Shown here: positions 1 to 9,639 of the stretch, in pieces
How positions within the stretch are numbered: the stretch's first letter is position 1
How the letters are laid out: every line of letters begins with the position of its first letter
Assembly: GCA_026196955.1 (NCBI GenBank)
Contig: JAPHTO010000033.1
Span: forward strand, 1-64,000
DNA: 64,000 nt
DNA from: Colwellia sp.
GTDB taxonomy: Bacteria > Pseudomonadota > Gammaproteobacteria > Enterobacterales > Alteromonadaceae
Direction: 5' to 3'
Position numbers and translations under genes: made by a program
The notes under the pieces: generated by a model
Seen by the model: only the letters and a program-made list of their open reading frames with translations
Databases searched by the model: none
What the model was told of the DNA's origin: nothing

Positions 1-46
1 GCCTGCCGCCAGCGTTCAATCTGAGCCATGATCAAACTCTTCAATT
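1..46 (-). rRNA. rrs: 16S ribosomal RNA, 5' end only (partial)
   Basis: The reverse complement of the first 46 bases reads as the canonical bacterial 16S 5' end: GAAGAGTTTGATCATGGCTC followed by AGATTGAACGCTGGCGGC. The gene runs leftward out of the window, so only the extreme 5' end is visible. The mature end is placed at about position 46 by comparison with the E. coli start. A typical rRNA leader with antiterminator and promoters lies just upstream on the same strand, which supports a real rRNA operon and not a fragment. Confidence 0.95.
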
Positions 47-268
47 AAAAATCGTTTGTGCGAGATAAACTCGCTGCTCAATGAATTCTGTCGTTTCTTT
101 TCCCTTTCAACATAAGTCAAAAGTAAAAAGAAGCATTACATATATAAGTATATATTTATTTGCGTGAACATCGTTCATTAAAGCGTTTTTTTGTTCCTCT
201 CTCGAAAGAGTCGAACTATGTAAAAACAAGTTAATGTGAGTATCCACACAAATTGCATGATAACTAAT

Positions 269-297
269 TGTTAAAGAACACCTTCTTCAAAAGAAGG
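269..297 (-). promoter_or_regulatory. rRNA leader boxB-boxA antitermination site
   Basis: On the minus strand a perfect hairpin (CCTTCTT, TTG loop, AAGAAGG; 281-297) is followed directly by TGTTCTTTAACA (269-280), one base off the enteric boxA consensus TGCTCTTTAACA. The boxB-boxA order and the position about 220 bases before the 16S start match the Nus-factor antitermination signal of rRNA operons. Confidence 0.85.
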
Positions 298-359
298 TAG
301 AAGTAAAATCTCATTCGCTTCACTTCATACTTCAAGGCCTTGCCCGAAGCGAGATGCGC

Positions 360-387
360 ATTCTACGCGTCTGTGTTTTAATGTCAA
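360..387 (-). promoter_or_regulatory. rRNA operon promoter P2
   Basis: On the minus strand: -35 TTGACA (382-387), 16-base spacer, -10 TAGAAT (360-365), then a GC-rich GCGCATC discriminator. A GC-rich discriminator and 16-base spacing are hallmarks of stringently controlled rRNA promoters. It lies immediately upstream of the boxB/boxA leader. Confidence 0.85.
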
Positions 388-545
388 CGTTTTTTTTAAA
401 AATATTTAAAGTTAATTTTTAAAATACTTTTTCTAATAAAAAGTAAACGTTAAGTTAGCTAATTCGAGACTAAACAAATGAGATAACTTATCAAAACGTC
501 CACTTGGTTAAGCATTTTGCCTCAACCCCTTGGAACTGGATGCGC

Positions 546-573
546 ATTGTAGAGATCTTTTAAAAACGATCAA
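546..573 (-). promoter_or_regulatory. rRNA operon promoter P1
   Basis: On the minus strand: -35 TTGATC (568-573), 16-base spacer, -10 TACAAT (546-551), then the discriminator GCGCATCC, almost identical to that of P2. A/T-rich sequence upstream (about 574-620) could act as an UP element. The tandem P1-P2 arrangement, about 185 bases apart, is typical of gammaproteobacterial rrn operons. Confidence 0.8.
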
Positions 574-1091
574 GCATTATTTTGATAAAAGAAACTGTTT
601 GTTTAAAAAAAACACTAACCGAGTAATAACAGCTCTAACCGTTTAAAAATCACACTAAATCTAAATAAAATAAACCTTAATTCCTAGATGTTTTGCGCTT
701 TTTGATTTTTTGTCAATTTTTTTTACAACTCCAAATTTAACAAAAACTGTTAATAATGCCAAAAACATCATCATTAAGAGTATTATTGGAATTTAAAACG
801 ATACTATCCACAATATAGAAATATAATTCACTACCGCTTACTTAAAAGAATTAATAACTGAAAGATTATGTAAATATTTTTTACATTTTCTTTACAAGTT
901 GTAACTAGCAAAATTTATCCAATAATCCTTTAACCCAGTAATGACATACTTTTTAACAGCTCTATTACAAAAATATAACAAAAGGCATTATTTTTGCTTA
1001 TGTTATTTGTCTCGCTATTTTTGTGAAAATTTTTTTCTAAAATATTTTATAAATGCTAGTAGCGAAGAAATAACAATAAACGGAGAGAAAA
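574..1091. other. AT-rich intergenic region between rrn P1 and the S8 protease
   Basis: About 500 bases of very A/T-rich DNA. It must hold upstream elements of the leftward rrn P1 and the promoter of the rightward protease, but I could not single out a convincing promoter for the latter. Short frames in it have no ribosome site or recognisable protein. I see no RNA gene or repeat. Confidence 0.6.
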
Positions 1092-4000
1092 ATGCAACTA
1101 AAAAGATCCATACTAGGGAGTCTTATTACATTAGCAGTAACAGCATCAGCTTCAACAAGTGTTATCGCAAATGAAATATCGATAGACCGAAGTAAACTAA
1201 ATAGTACAGGCAATGCTGTACAATCCAAGCATATATCATCTAATTATATCGTGCAGTTAAAAGGTCAAACGGCAATTGCACATGCACAAGAATTAGGCGA
1301 ATTGTTACCAACTAATCAATTAGTTGCTAACACTGGTAATAGATATAATGCTTCTACTCCTGCCATGGCGGCATATGCTAAAGCACTTGAAAACAAGCAA
1401 AAACAAGTTGCAGGTAGCATTGGTTCAGTAAATATTCTGCACTCTTTCAAGCATACTTATAACGGTTTTACCGCTAAATTAAATGCAAAACAAAAAGCTC
1501 AATTAGAATCTCATCCTGATGTCGTTGGCGTTTGGGAAGATAGGCTAGAGGTAATTAACACTTCAAATACACCAGAGTTTCTTGGTTTGACTGGCCCAGG
1601 TGGTCAACATACTTTGAATATTAAGGGTGAAGGCGTGATTATTGGTGTCGTTGATACTGGTATTTGGCCTGAAAATCCAAGCTTTGCAGATGATGGCTCT
1701 TACTCAGATCCTGCCGAACTAGGTTGGCAAGGTGCTTGTGAAAATGAAAATGACGAAGCCTTTGAGTGTAACAATAAACTAATTGGTGCTCGTTATTTCA
1801 ATGCTAGCTTTTCCAGTGTTTATGACGTTCAGTATGCTTTAGGCGAATTTGAATCGCCTCGTGATGCCGATGGTCACGGAAGCCACACTGCAAGTACAGC
1901 TGGTGGTAACGAAGGTGTAGATGCCGTTCTATCTGGCGCACCAGCAGGTGTTGTATCAGGTATGGCTCCTCGTGCTCGTGTTGCTATGTATAAAGCTTGT
2001 TGGAACAGTGACTATGTAAGCCCTGAAGGTGCAGAAGAGCGTGGTTGTTTCTACGGTGATACTATGGCTGCGATAGATGCTGCTGTTGTTGATGGTGTTG
2101 ACGTTATCAACTATTCAATTGGTGGTAGTAGAACAGACCTAACAATTCCTTCAACTGCCGCTATGTTAACAGCTGCACAAGCAGGTGTATTTGTTGCTGT
2201 ATCTGCTGGTAACAGTGGTCCTGATAAAGAAACTGTCGGAACCCCAGCCCCTTGGGTAACTAGTGTAGCCGCTTCTACTTATAACGGAACATCTGTACTA
2301 GTAGGTAAGGCTCTAAGTGTTGATACGGGTTCTGAAGCTATTGCAGGAACATCACTAATGTCAATTCCAGCCGGTTTTGCGCCTGCAGCTAATGGCTTGT
2401 CAGGTGAATTAGCACTTGCAGAGCCTGTTGAGGCTTGTGACGCAGATCCACTTACTAATGGTGAAGAATTGGCTGGAAAAATAGCCTTAATTGCTCGTGG
2501 TTCATGTGCATTTACTGAAAAATTCATTAATGCCCAAAATGCTGGTGCCACTGGCGTTTTAGTTTATACCTACGATGGTGCTACGCCATTTGCAATGGGT
2601 GGCTCAGATCCTGCAGTTGCCATTCCAGGCTCTATGGTTTCATTTGAAGATGGCCAAGCATTATCAGCAAGTATTGCTGAAACAATGACATCTGTAACCT
2701 TTACAGATGACGCGTTAACAGGTGAAGCCGAAGAAGTAGGTAATACTATTGCTTCTTTCTCTTCTCGTGGTCCAAATTTAAATACTTACGATATTATCAA
2801 GCCTGATATTACCGCTCCTGGTGTTAAAATTTTAGCTGCTACAACCTCTGCACCTATGTTTGGTACTCCTGGTGAAACCTTCGCATATTTACAAGGTACA
2901 TCAATGTCTAGTCCACATATTGCAGGTATGGCAGCATTGTTTAAAGAGTCAAATAGTAACTGGACTCCAGCCCAAATTAAATCTGCGATGATGACAACAG
3001 CTCGTCAAGATCTAACCAAAGAAGATGGTAGCACACCAGCTGATCCATATGACTTTGGTGCTGGTCACGTAGCTCCTGTGTCTGCAATGGATCCTGGTTT
3101 ATTGTTTGATGCTGGAATTGGTGATTACCTAGCTTTCTTATGTGGTCAAGACGAAGATGCTTTCGTTGAAGCGCGTGGAACTTCTTGTGATGAACTAGCC
3201 GGTTTAGGACATAGTGAAGATGGCAGCCAATTGAACTTAGCTTCAATTGCAATTGCTGAATTACTTGAGCCAGAAACTGTCTTTAGAACTGTCACTAATG
3301 CAACGAGTGAAGCGTCAGAATATACTGCTGCTGTCGAAGCACCAGAAGGCTTTGAAGTAACAGTTGCAACTTTTGATAGTGAAGGTAACGAAACGGAAGC
3401 AAGCACATTAGATGTTGCTGCTGATGGTACAGCAAGCTTTGCACTAACATTCACTAAAACAGACGCTACTGAAGTAGATGTTTGGAAATTTGGTGCTATT
3501 ACTTGGACAGATGCTGCTGGACACACAGTACGCCTTCCAATAGCAATAAAAGCTGTTCCAACGGTTAAAATTATTGTTCCTGACTCTATCTCTGGTGAAA
3601 TGAGACGTGGTCGTTATCGTTTCCCTGTTAAGATGTTATACACAGGTGATACGTCAATTGATTACACAGGCCTTGTCGCTCCATTTGGCTCAGAAGGCGA
3701 AGTTGCACAAGACCCAGATGCTAACTATTCATTTAATGAACCAGGCTTAGGCTTCCACGGTTTCTTAGTGCCAGAAGGCTCTAAAGTTGCACGTTTCAGT
3801 CTACGCGATAGCTTAGTTGATGCTGAAGGTTCAGATCTTGATATCTATGTTTATCGTTGTATTGGCTGGAGCTGTTCTTTAGTCGGCCAATCATTCAACG
3901 GTGGCTCTAATGAAGATGTTATCCTAGCAGATCCAGAGCCAGCTAATGACGCAGGTGCTGGTGACTTATACGTCGTATTTGTACATGGTTATTCATTAGC

Positions 4001-4223
4001 AGGTGAAGAAACGACTAACTATACAATGCCGGTATGGATTGCAGACCAAGCAGATAGCTCTACTCGAGTTATCTCAAGTCGACGTGCAATTAAAGGTCGC
4101 TATAACTGGACTACCATTATGACCCGTGGCTTAGACTCTGGTGTATACATGGGTGGCGTGACTTACTACAACGATGAAGGTGAGAAAGAAGGTACTACTG
4201 TACTGGAACTTGTTAACCCTTAA
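1092..4223 (+). CDS. Secreted subtilisin-like serine protease (S8) with inserted PA domain
   Basis: A 1043-residue extracellular S8 endopeptidase. A signal peptide (1-27, ending VIAN) is followed by an I9-type propeptide (about 50-155) with a YNGFTAKL motif near its end. The catalytic Asp188 (GVVDTGIW), His262 (DGHGSHTAST) and Ser604 (GTSMSSPHIAG) are all present, with oxyanion Asn374 (SAGNSGPD). A PA domain of about 120-150 residues sits between the Asn and Ser motifs (about 410-560), as in plant subtilases and marine S8 proteases. The roughly 350-residue C-terminal part looks like Fn3-like/beta domains. The ATG at 1092 has a GGAGAG ribosome site six bases upstream. The gene stands alone and ends in a strong terminator. 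It probably serves nutrient acquisition (inference). Confidence 0.93.
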   Translation: MQLKRSILGSLITLAVTASASTSVIANEISIDRSKLNSTGNAVQSKHISSNYIVQLKGQTAIAHAQELGELLPTNQLVANTGNRYNASTPAMAAYAKALENKQKQVAGSIGSVNILHSFKHTYNGFTAKLNAKQKAQLESHPDVVGVWEDRLEVINTSNTPEFLGLTGPGGQHTLNIKGEGVIIGVVDTGIWPENPSFADDGSYSDPAELGWQGACENENDEAFECNNKLIGARYFNASFSSVYDVQYALGEFESPRDADGHGSHTASTAGGNEGVDAVLSGAPAGVVSGMAPRARVAMYKACWNSDYVSPEGAEERGCFYGDTMAAIDAAVVDGVDVINYSIGGSRTDLTIPSTAAMLTAAQAGVFVAVSAGNSGPDKETVGTPAPWVTSVAASTYNGTSVLVGKALSVDTGSEAIAGTSLMSIPAGFAPAANGLSGELALAEPVEACDADPLTNGEELAGKIALIARGSCAFTEKFINAQNAGATGVLVYTYDGATPFAMGGSDPAVAIPGSMVSFEDGQALSASIAETMTSVTFTDDALTGEAEEVGNTIASFSSRGPNLNTYDIIKPDITAPGVKILAATTSAPMFGTPGETFAYLQGTSMSSPHIAGMAALFKESNSNWTPAQIKSAMMTTARQDLTKEDGSTPADPYDFGAGHVAPVSAMDPGLLFDAGIGDYLAFLCGQDEDAFVEARGTSCDELAGLGHSEDGSQLNLASIAIAELLEPETVFRTVTNATSEASEYTAAVEAPEGFEVTVATFDSEGNETEASTLDVAADGTASFALTFTKTDATEVDVWKFGAITWTDAAGHTVRLPIAIKAVPTVKIIVPDSISGEMRRGRYRFPVKMLYTGDTSIDYTGLVAPFGSEGEVAQDPDANYSFNEPGLGFHGFLVPEGSKVARFSLRDSLVDAEGSDLDIYVYRCIGWSCSLVGQSFNGGSNEDVILADPEPANDAGAGDLYVVFVHGYSLAGEETTNYTMPVWIADQADSSTRVISSRRAIKGRYNWTTIMTRGLDSGVYMGGVTYYNDEGEKEGTTVLELVNP

Positions 4224-4264
4224 GATAAATAGTAAATCACTTAAACTAATTTAGTTAAGTACTT

Positions 4265-4290
4265 AAAGCCACCTTCGGGTGGCTTTTTTA
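4265..4290 (+). terminator. Rho-independent terminator of the S8 protease gene
   Basis: Perfect 9-bp stem AAAGCCACC / GGTGGCTTT with a TTCG tetraloop, extended by a T-run, 41 bases after the protease stop codon. Confidence 0.92.
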
Positions 4291-4707
4291 TTACCCTTAT
4301 TTTACTGGTATGTTTATAGCCTTTTCACTAAGCTATTGCCCACTTGTGCTGGTTAAAATATTCCAAGACAGCCTTACTCTGATTTATTTCTTCTTCATAT
4401 AAGAAGATCACAAACTTAATAAAATATTGCTAAAACTTTTAAGTCAGCATGTTTGGCTTTGCAGTTATAGTAAATTTACTATTTACAAACCCACTCAAGG
4501 TACTGGAGTGACTATCTAAGCCCTAACATTGCCTAGCTACTTACATTCACCTTTTCTTAGCTATTATCCTGACGAAATAGAATGTTACTGTCTCTGTTTG
4601 TACTATTGATAAACTGCTCGTGTTATAAGAAGGATAAAAAATAGCTCTACAACAGTTAACCTCAAATGATGCATTAACAACCTAAGGAGATTATATTCGT
4701 CTGGCTT
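4291..4707. other. Gene-free intergenic region downstream of the S8 protease
   Basis: About 420 bases with no open frame carrying a plausible ribosome site on either strand and no hairpin I can support. It lies between two converging terminators, so it may be untranscribed. Confidence 0.5.
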
Positions 4708-4777
4708 GTGGCTTGTTAGTGAGGCTTGTTAGTGAGGCTTGTTAGTGAGGCTTGTTAGTGAGGCTTGTTAGTGAGGC
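4708..4777. repeat. 13-bp tandem repeat, five units plus a partial
   Basis: The unit GAGGCTTGTTAGT occurs four times without change (4721-4772). One degenerate copy with a single mismatch (GTGGCTTGTTAGT, 4708-4720) precedes them and a GAGGC stub (4773-4777) follows. The array abuts the terminator of the PEP-CTERM gene, with which it shares the bases GAGGC/GGC. Near-perfect identity suggests recent expansion by replication slippage. Confidence 0.95.
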
Positions 4778-4807
4778 AAAAAAAAGGCCTTACCTAAGTA
4801 AAGCCTT
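4778..4807 (-). terminator. Rho-independent terminator of the PEP-CTERM gene
   Basis: On the minus strand AAGGCTTTAC, loop TTAG, GTAAGGCCTT (one G.T pair) is followed by an uninterrupted T8 (complement of 4778-4785). It begins about 24 bases after the PEP-CTERM stop codon. Confidence 0.88.
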
Positions 4808-4830
4808 TTCAATAGAATTAATTAAATAAA

Positions 4831-5367
4831 TTATTTGCTTACTTTACGACGAGCAGCAAAAGCAACTAAGCCAGTTAGTAATAATATTAAAGCGCTAGGC
4901 TCTGGAACAACAGCCGCTTCGCCAAAAGATAAGTCATCCATAAACAATACGAAAGCAGGATCAGGTTGTACCCAGTTGTCAAAAATATCGATATAACCAC
5001 CGAAACCAGCTTCAACAAAGCCATTCCATAAATACCAACCGTATACATCATCTAAATCAAATGCAATTGTTTGAATACCAGCATATAAGTCCATCATGTC
5101 GTATTCAGCAAAAAATTGCTCACCCATTTCATTATCCATAGGCGCTGGAGCTAACATATCAATACCAAAAAATTCAAATTCTTCCCATACTCGTACTTGA
5201 CCTAGACCAAAACCGACATCTTCAGTTGTATCTAAGTTGATAGATATATGGCCAATAACACCTTCTGAATCAGAGATGATATCTTGAGTAATTAATGTAG
5301 CATTTGCCATACCTGTAAAGGCAAGCGAAAGAGTTAAAACAACGCGTAAAACTAATTTATTTAACAT
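4831..5367 (-). CDS. PEP-CTERM sorting domain protein
   Basis: A 178-residue exported protein of unknown function. Residues 1-23 form a signal peptide (ending MANA). The C-terminus is a textbook PEP-CTERM tail: VPEP at 154-157, a hydrophobic helix LILLLTGLVAF, then AARRK. Known family biology: exosortase (EpsH/XrtA type) recognises the tail and processes the protein for surface or exopolysaccharide association. The exosortase itself is not in this window. The middle is acidic and rich in aromatic residues with no motif I recognise. A good AGGAAG ribosome site precedes the ATG. A sigma54-like promoter lies about 65-80 bases upstream, and the gene ends in its own terminator, so it is monocistronic. 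Confidence 0.88.
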   Translation of the reverse strand: MLNKLVLRVVLTLSLAFTGMANATLITQDIISDSEGVIGHISINLDTTEDVGFGLGQVRVWEEFEFFGIDMLAPAPMDNEMGEQFFAEYDMMDLYAGIQTIAFDLDDVYGWYLWNGFVEAGFGGYIDIFDNWVQPDPAFVLFMDDLSFGEAAVVPEPSALILLLTGLVAFAARRKVSK

Positions 5368-5430
5368 GTTACTTCCTATTCTATTTGTTATTAAATTTTA
5401 AACTGCAAAAAAATTGCGACAATTCTTTAA

Positions 5431-5446
5431 AGCAAAATTTGTTCCT
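5431..5446 (-). promoter_or_regulatory. Sigma54-type (-24/-12) promoter of the PEP-CTERM gene
   Basis: The minus strand carries GGAAC-A-AATT-TTGCT (5431-5445), close to the RpoN consensus GGCACGNNNNTTGCT, with exact GG-N10-GC spacing. Transcription would start near 5420, giving a leader of about 50 bases. Sigma54 control with the PrsK/PrsR regulators is established for PEP-CTERM/exosortase genes in other bacteria; its use here is inferred. Confidence 0.6.
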
Positions 5447-5593
5447 ATATTTTTTTTGTATTAAAAACCAAGGAGTTAACAATTAAAAAATAAAAACGCA
5501 ACATGGATTTAACATATAAATTAATTTGTGTAAAAAAATACGACACTGCTCAACCAGACACAAACAGCTACAAAAACAATTAGTTATTAATGC

Positions 5594-6385
5594 CTATTCA
5601 TCTTGTTGTTTGGAAAAGTCAGCATCATGCTTATTATCACCAACAACATGTTCTAATTTTATTTGCTTCACAGATCTAAATGTTGTCACAGGACCTGAAC
5701 AAGCATAAAGCACAAAAATTCCCATTAATAACTCAGCCGGACTTGAAGCAACAATAACAAAAACAAGCACAATTAATAGCACAGCAATAAAATTAACTTT
5801 GCCTTTCCAATCAACTTCTTTAAAGCTGTTGTATCTGAAATTACTCACCATTAGCAAGCCACTAACAATGGTAATTATGCCCATAATAAAACCGTAATCA
5901 TGGCCAATAAGTTGATACTCAGTACCAACCCACACAGTGCTAGCAATGACACCTGCTGCGGCTGGACTGGCAAGTCCTTGAAAATACCGCTTGTCCGCCA
6001 CTCCCACCTGAGTGTTAAATCGTGCTAAACGCAAAGCAGCGGCTGCAACAAAAACAAAAGCAGCCAACCAACCAAACTTCCCTAAATCAGAAAGTGCCCA
6101 ATTGTAGGCAACAATCCCGGGCGCAATGCCAAACGACACCATATCCGCCATTGAGTCATATTCAGCACCAAATTCACTTTGCGTATTGGTCATTCTTGCA
6201 ACACGACCGTCTAAACCATCAAAAATCATAGCGATAAAAATAGCGATAGCTGCACTTTCAAAGTGTCCATTCATCGAAGAAACTACCGCATAAAAGCCTG
6301 AAAAAAGCCCTGCCGTTGTTAAAAGATTTGGCAGTAAATAGATCCCTTTGCTGTTCGAATTATCTAAATTTTGTTTACTTGTCAT
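5594..6385 (-). CDS. pssA: CDP-diacylglycerol--serine O-phosphatidyltransferase
   Basis: An integral membrane enzyme that makes phosphatidylserine from CDP-diacylglycerol and serine, the precursor of phosphatidylethanolamine. The CDP-alcohol phosphatidyltransferase signature DGxxAR-x8-Gx3Dx3D is complete: D59, G60, A63, R64, G73, D77 and D81. At 263 residues with several membrane helices it is of the multi-spanning PssA type, not the soluble phospholipase-D-like enzyme of E. coli. The C-terminal 25 residues are hydrophilic and charged. It is transcribed alone, divergent from the DUF4124 gene. Confidence 0.92.
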   Translation of the reverse strand: MTSKQNLDNSNSKGIYLLPNLLTTAGLFSGFYAVVSSMNGHFESAAIAIFIAMIFDGLDGRVARMTNTQSEFGAEYDSMADMVSFGIAPGIVAYNWALSDLGKFGWLAAFVFVAAAALRLARFNTQVGVADKRYFQGLASPAAAGVIASTVWVGTEYQLIGHDYGFIMGIITIVSGLLMVSNFRYNSFKEVDWKGKVNFIAVLLIVLVFVIVASSPAELLMGIFVLYACSGPVTTFRSVKQIKLEHVVGDNKHDADFSKQQDE

Positions 6386-6503
6386 AACTTATTTGTCATA
6401 AAGGTTAAAAAACTAATTGAATATATTGCTAATTTACCATAAGTTGAATTTACAGATAAAGTACTCTTATACTTAAGTCAATAATTAGTCATAAGGAATT
6501 ATT

Positions 6504-6965
6504 ATGAATATTCGCCATTCAGCGCCGATATTTTTTTTGGTTGCTGGGATTTTAAGTACGAATGTCATAGCCAAGAACATTGCTATTTATCGATGGGTTG
6601 ATGAAAATAATGTCGTTCACTTTAGTCAACATCAACCAAGAGACGACAATTATTCACAATTAACAACTATTGCTTCTTATAATGCCAAAGAAAGAGAACA
6701 ACCCGAGCAGAAAAAAGCAATGCCTTCTGTTAGAGAGCAAATTGCAAGACATGAAAAAGAACAAGCTGAGATAAACGCAAAAAATAAAGAGATCACAGAA
6801 AACAACTGTAAAGCAGCACAACTGAATATGAAAATGTTGAATTCATTTAATCAAATAATGACAACTGATGCTGATGGTAAAAATAGACTCTTAAGCGATA
6901 AAGAAAAAAAAGAACAACTTGAACTCAGTAAAAAGCATACTGATCTTTACTGTAAAAAAAGCTGA
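6504..6965 (+). CDS. DUF4124 domain-containing exported protein
   Basis: A 153-residue protein with an N-terminal signal peptide (about 1-23) followed directly by a DUF4124 motif (IYRWVDENNVVHFSQHQP, about 27-45), which is typical of small periplasmic proteins of unknown function in gammaproteobacteria. The remainder is highly charged and predicted helical (repeated E/K/Q). AAGGAATT provides a ribosome site before the ATG. It is followed by a 12-bp hairpin and converges on clpB. Confidence 0.8.
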   Translation: MNIRHSAPIFFLVAGILSTNVIAKNIAIYRWVDENNVVHFSQHQPRDDNYSQLTTIASYNAKEREQPEQKKAMPSVREQIARHEKEQAEINAKNKEITENNCKAAQLNMKMLNSFNQIMTTDADGKNRLLSDKEKKEQLELSKKHTDLYCKKS

Positions 6966-6980
6966 CCATTCAATAAATAA

Positions 6981-7014
6981 AGTAATCGCCAACTATTTTA
7001 CATTGGCGATTACT
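6981..7014. terminator. Hairpin between the DUF4124 gene and clpB
   Basis: Perfect 12-bp stem AGTAATCGCCAA / TTGGCGATTACT with a 10-base loop, between the stop codons of two convergent genes. There is no T-run on either side, so it is a weak bidirectional terminator or an mRNA 3'-end stabiliser. Confidence 0.55.
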
Positions 7015-7021
7015 CACATGC

Positions 7022-9592
7022 TTATTTAAACACTAACTCTTCATTGTCTACATCCAGTCTAATAGTTTTGCCTGCACTGTACTTTCCTGCAAGTAACTGA
7101 TGTGCTAATGGGTTTTCCATTCCTTGTTGAATAGCACGCTTTAATGGCCTTGCACCAAATACTGGATCGAAGCCCGCTTTCGCAATCAATGCCAACGCTT
7201 CTTTAGCAACAACTAAGCTAAGATCTTGCTCAGCTAAACGTTCTGATAGACTTTGTATTTGTATCTCAGCAATTTTTTCTATTTGCTGTGCAGCTAACGA
7301 ATGAAAAACTACCGACTCGTCAATGCGGTTAATAAATTCAGGTTTAAAGTGGCGAGACACTTCTGACATTACCTGAGCTTTCATTTGTGCGTATTGGCTA
7401 TCATCACTAAATTCTTGAATGATGTCAGAGCCAATATTTGACGTCATAATAATAACAGTGTTTTTAAAATCTATCGTACGACCTTGACCGTCAGTTAATC
7501 GACCATCATCAAGAACTTGCAGTAAAATATTAAAAACATCACTGTGAGCCTTTTCGACTTCATCTAATAGTATGACTGAATAAGGTTTTCTACGCACAGC
7601 TTCAGTTAAGTATCCACCTTCTTCATACCCCACATAGCCAGGAGGCGCTCCTACTAACCGCGCAACTGAGTGCTTTTCCATAAACTCAGACATATCAATT
7701 CGAATGAGTGAATCCTCACTATCAAAAAGAAAGTAAGCTAAAGCTTTGGTTAGCTCAGTTTTACCAACGCCAGTAGGGCCTAAAAATAAGAAGGAGCCGA
7801 TAGGCTGGTTTGGATCTGCCAGACCTGCTCGTGAACGTCGAATAGCGTTTGATACTGATGTTACTGCCTCACCTTGACCAATAACACGTTGATGTAATTC
7901 ATCTTCCATGTGTAGCAACTTATCACGCTCTTGCTCTAACATTTTTGCAACAGGAATACCGGTAGCCCGACTTAACACATCGGCAATTTCAATATCGGTT
8001 ACTTTATTTGCAAGTAAACTCATCTCTTGCATTTCGGCTTGGCTGGCTAAATCCAACTGTTTTTCAAGCTCAGGCAACTTACCATATTGCAGCTCAGACA
8101 TTCGGTTTAAGTCACCGCTTCTGCGTGCCGCTTCTAAATCAATACGCGCTTGCTCTAATTCTTCTTTAATCGTTTGCGTACCATACAAAGCAGCTTTTTC
8201 TGTCGTCCAAACCTCATCCAACTCATCATATTGCAGCTGCTTCTCCTGAATTTTATCTAAAATTTCTGCTAAACGTTTTTTTGAAGCCTCATCTGAATCT
8301 TTTTCTAACGCTCTTTGCTCTAACTTTAATTGGATTAAGCGGCGTTCAAGTCTGTCTAGATCTTCTGGTTTTGAATCCATTTGCAAACGAATACTTGATG
8401 CCGCCTCATCAATCAAGTCAATAGCTTTATCAGGTAATTGTCTGTCACTTATATAGCGGTGCGATAAGGTAGCCGCAGCAACAATAGCGGGATCAGTTAT
8501 ATTAACTGAATGATGTAATTCATAGCGCTCTTTTAGGCCACGTAAAATAGCAACCGTATCTTCAACACTTGGCTCATCCACTAAAACTTTTTGAAAGCGA
8601 CGCTCTAATGCCGCATCTTTTTCAATATATTGTCGATACTCATCTAAGGTTGTTGCGCCGACACAATGTAAATCTCCTCGAGCAAGCGCAGGCTTTAACA
8701 TATTGCCAGCGTCCATGGCACCGTCTGTTTTCCCAGCGCCGACCATAGTATGAAGCTCATCAATAAATAAAATCACTTGCCCTTCTTCTTGTGCAAGCTC
8801 ATTTAATACGGCTTTTAAACGCTCTTCAAACTCACCTCGATATTTTGCCCCTGCAACTAACGCTCCCATATCTAATGACAAAACGCGCTTGTTTTTTAGC
8901 CCTTCAGGCACTTCATGATCAACAATACGTTGTGCTAACCCCTCAACAATGGCGGTTTTACCTACACCGGGCTGACCAATTAATACAGGGTTATTTTTAG
9001 TGCGGCGTTGTAAAACTTGCAAGGTTCGACGAATTTCATCATCACGGCCAATCACAGGATCTAACTTGCCCTGCTCAGCTCGCTCAGTTAAATCAACAGT
9101 AAATTTTTGCAGCGCTTGACGAACGTCTTCTGCGTTTTGTTCATCCACTTTTTGTCCACCTCGAATATGTTCAATGGCGGCCTTAATACGCTCTTCATTA
9201 GCACCAAGTGAGGCAAGGATTTTACCCAATAGCCCTTTATCTTCTATAGCGGCTAATAAGAACATTTCCGACGAGATATATTTATCTGACATTTTCTGTG
9301 CATGCTTATCACACAAATTAAGCAGCCTGCCTAACGCACCAGACAATTGCACATCACCGTCATGATCTTGTATTTGTGCTAATGATGTTAATGCTTGCTC
9401 AATTTTTACGCGAAGCGTATGAACATCGATTCCTGCACTTTTAAGCAAGGGAATAATCGAATTTCCATTTTGATTAAGCAAAGCCAACATTAAATGAACC
9501 GGCTCTATAAATTGATGGTCTCGCCCCACAGCCAAAGACTGTGCATCGGCAATTGATTCTTGAAAGGATTGAGTAAATCGGTCTAAACGCAT
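7022..9592 (-). CDS. clpB: ATP-dependent protein disaggregase ClpB
   Basis: The hexameric AAA+ chaperone that rescues aggregated proteins together with DnaK. At 856 residues it is essentially the length of E. coli ClpB (857). Order of parts: N-terminal Clp_N repeats (1-145); AAA-1 with Walker [10 protein letters not shown] (Lys212) and Walker [10 protein letters not shown]; the ClpB-specific middle coiled coil (about 405-525); AAA-2 with Walker [10 protein letters not shown] and Walker [10 protein letters not shown]; and a C-terminal D2-small domain. The gene follows pgeF on the same strand after a 131-base gap that contains a heat-shock-like promoter. The rluD-pgeF-clpB order is as in E. coli. 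Confidence 0.98.
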   Translation of the reverse strand: MRLDRFTQSFQESIADAQSLAVGRDHQFIEPVHLMLALLNQNGNSIIPLLKSAGIDVHTLRVKIEQALTSLAQIQDHDGDVQLSGALGRLLNLCDKHAQKMSDKYISSEMFLLAAIEDKGLLGKILASLGANEERIKAAIEHIRGGQKVDEQNAEDVRQALQKFTVDLTERAEQGKLDPVIGRDDEIRRTLQVLQRRTKNNPVLIGQPGVGKTAIVEGLAQRIVDHEVPEGLKNKRVLSLDMGALVAGAKYRGEFEERLKAVLNELAQEEGQVILFIDELHTMVGAGKTDGAMDAGNMLKPALARGDLHCVGATTLDEYRQYIEKDAALERRFQKVLVDEPSVEDTVAILRGLKERYELHHSVNITDPAIVAAATLSHRYISDRQLPDKAIDLIDEAASSIRLQMDSKPEDLDRLERRLIQLKLEQRALEKDSDEASKKRLAEILDKIQEKQLQYDELDEVWTTEKAALYGTQTIKEELEQARIDLEAARRSGDLNRMSELQYGKLPELEKQLDLASQAEMQEMSLLANKVTDIEIADVLSRATGIPVAKMLEQERDKLLHMEDELHQRVIGQGEAVTSVSNAIRRSRAGLADPNQPIGSFLFLGPTGVGKTELTKALAYFLFDSEDSLIRIDMSEFMEKHSVARLVGAPPGYVGYEEGGYLTEAVRRKPYSVILLDEVEKAHSDVFNILLQVLDDGRLTDGQGRTIDFKNTVIIMTSNIGSDIIQEFSDDSQYAQMKAQVMSEVSRHFKPEFINRIDESVVFHSLAAQQIEKIAEIQIQSLSERLAEQDLSLVVAKEALALIAKAGFDPVFGARPLKRAIQQGMENPLAHQLLAGKYSAGKTIRLDVDNEELVFK

Positions 9593-9639
9593 AAATAATC
9601 TCCTGCCATATTACTGGTCTTATGAATTAGTTACTTATA

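Noticed and set aside
941-1174. Short plus-strand frame before and overlapping the S8 protease start
   Set aside because: It overlaps the protease signal peptide in another frame, is rich in Phe/Tyr/Asn as expected of AT-rich noise, and lacks a ribosome site.
3146-3526. 126-codon frame antisense to the S8 protease
   Set aside because: It lies wholly inside the protease gene on the opposite strand, has no ribosome site, and its Ser/Ala/Val-rich translation mirrors the protease codons.
4708-4777. Tandem array considered as a CRISPR
   Set aside because: Units are 13 bp, directly adjacent and without spacers, and no cas genes are present.
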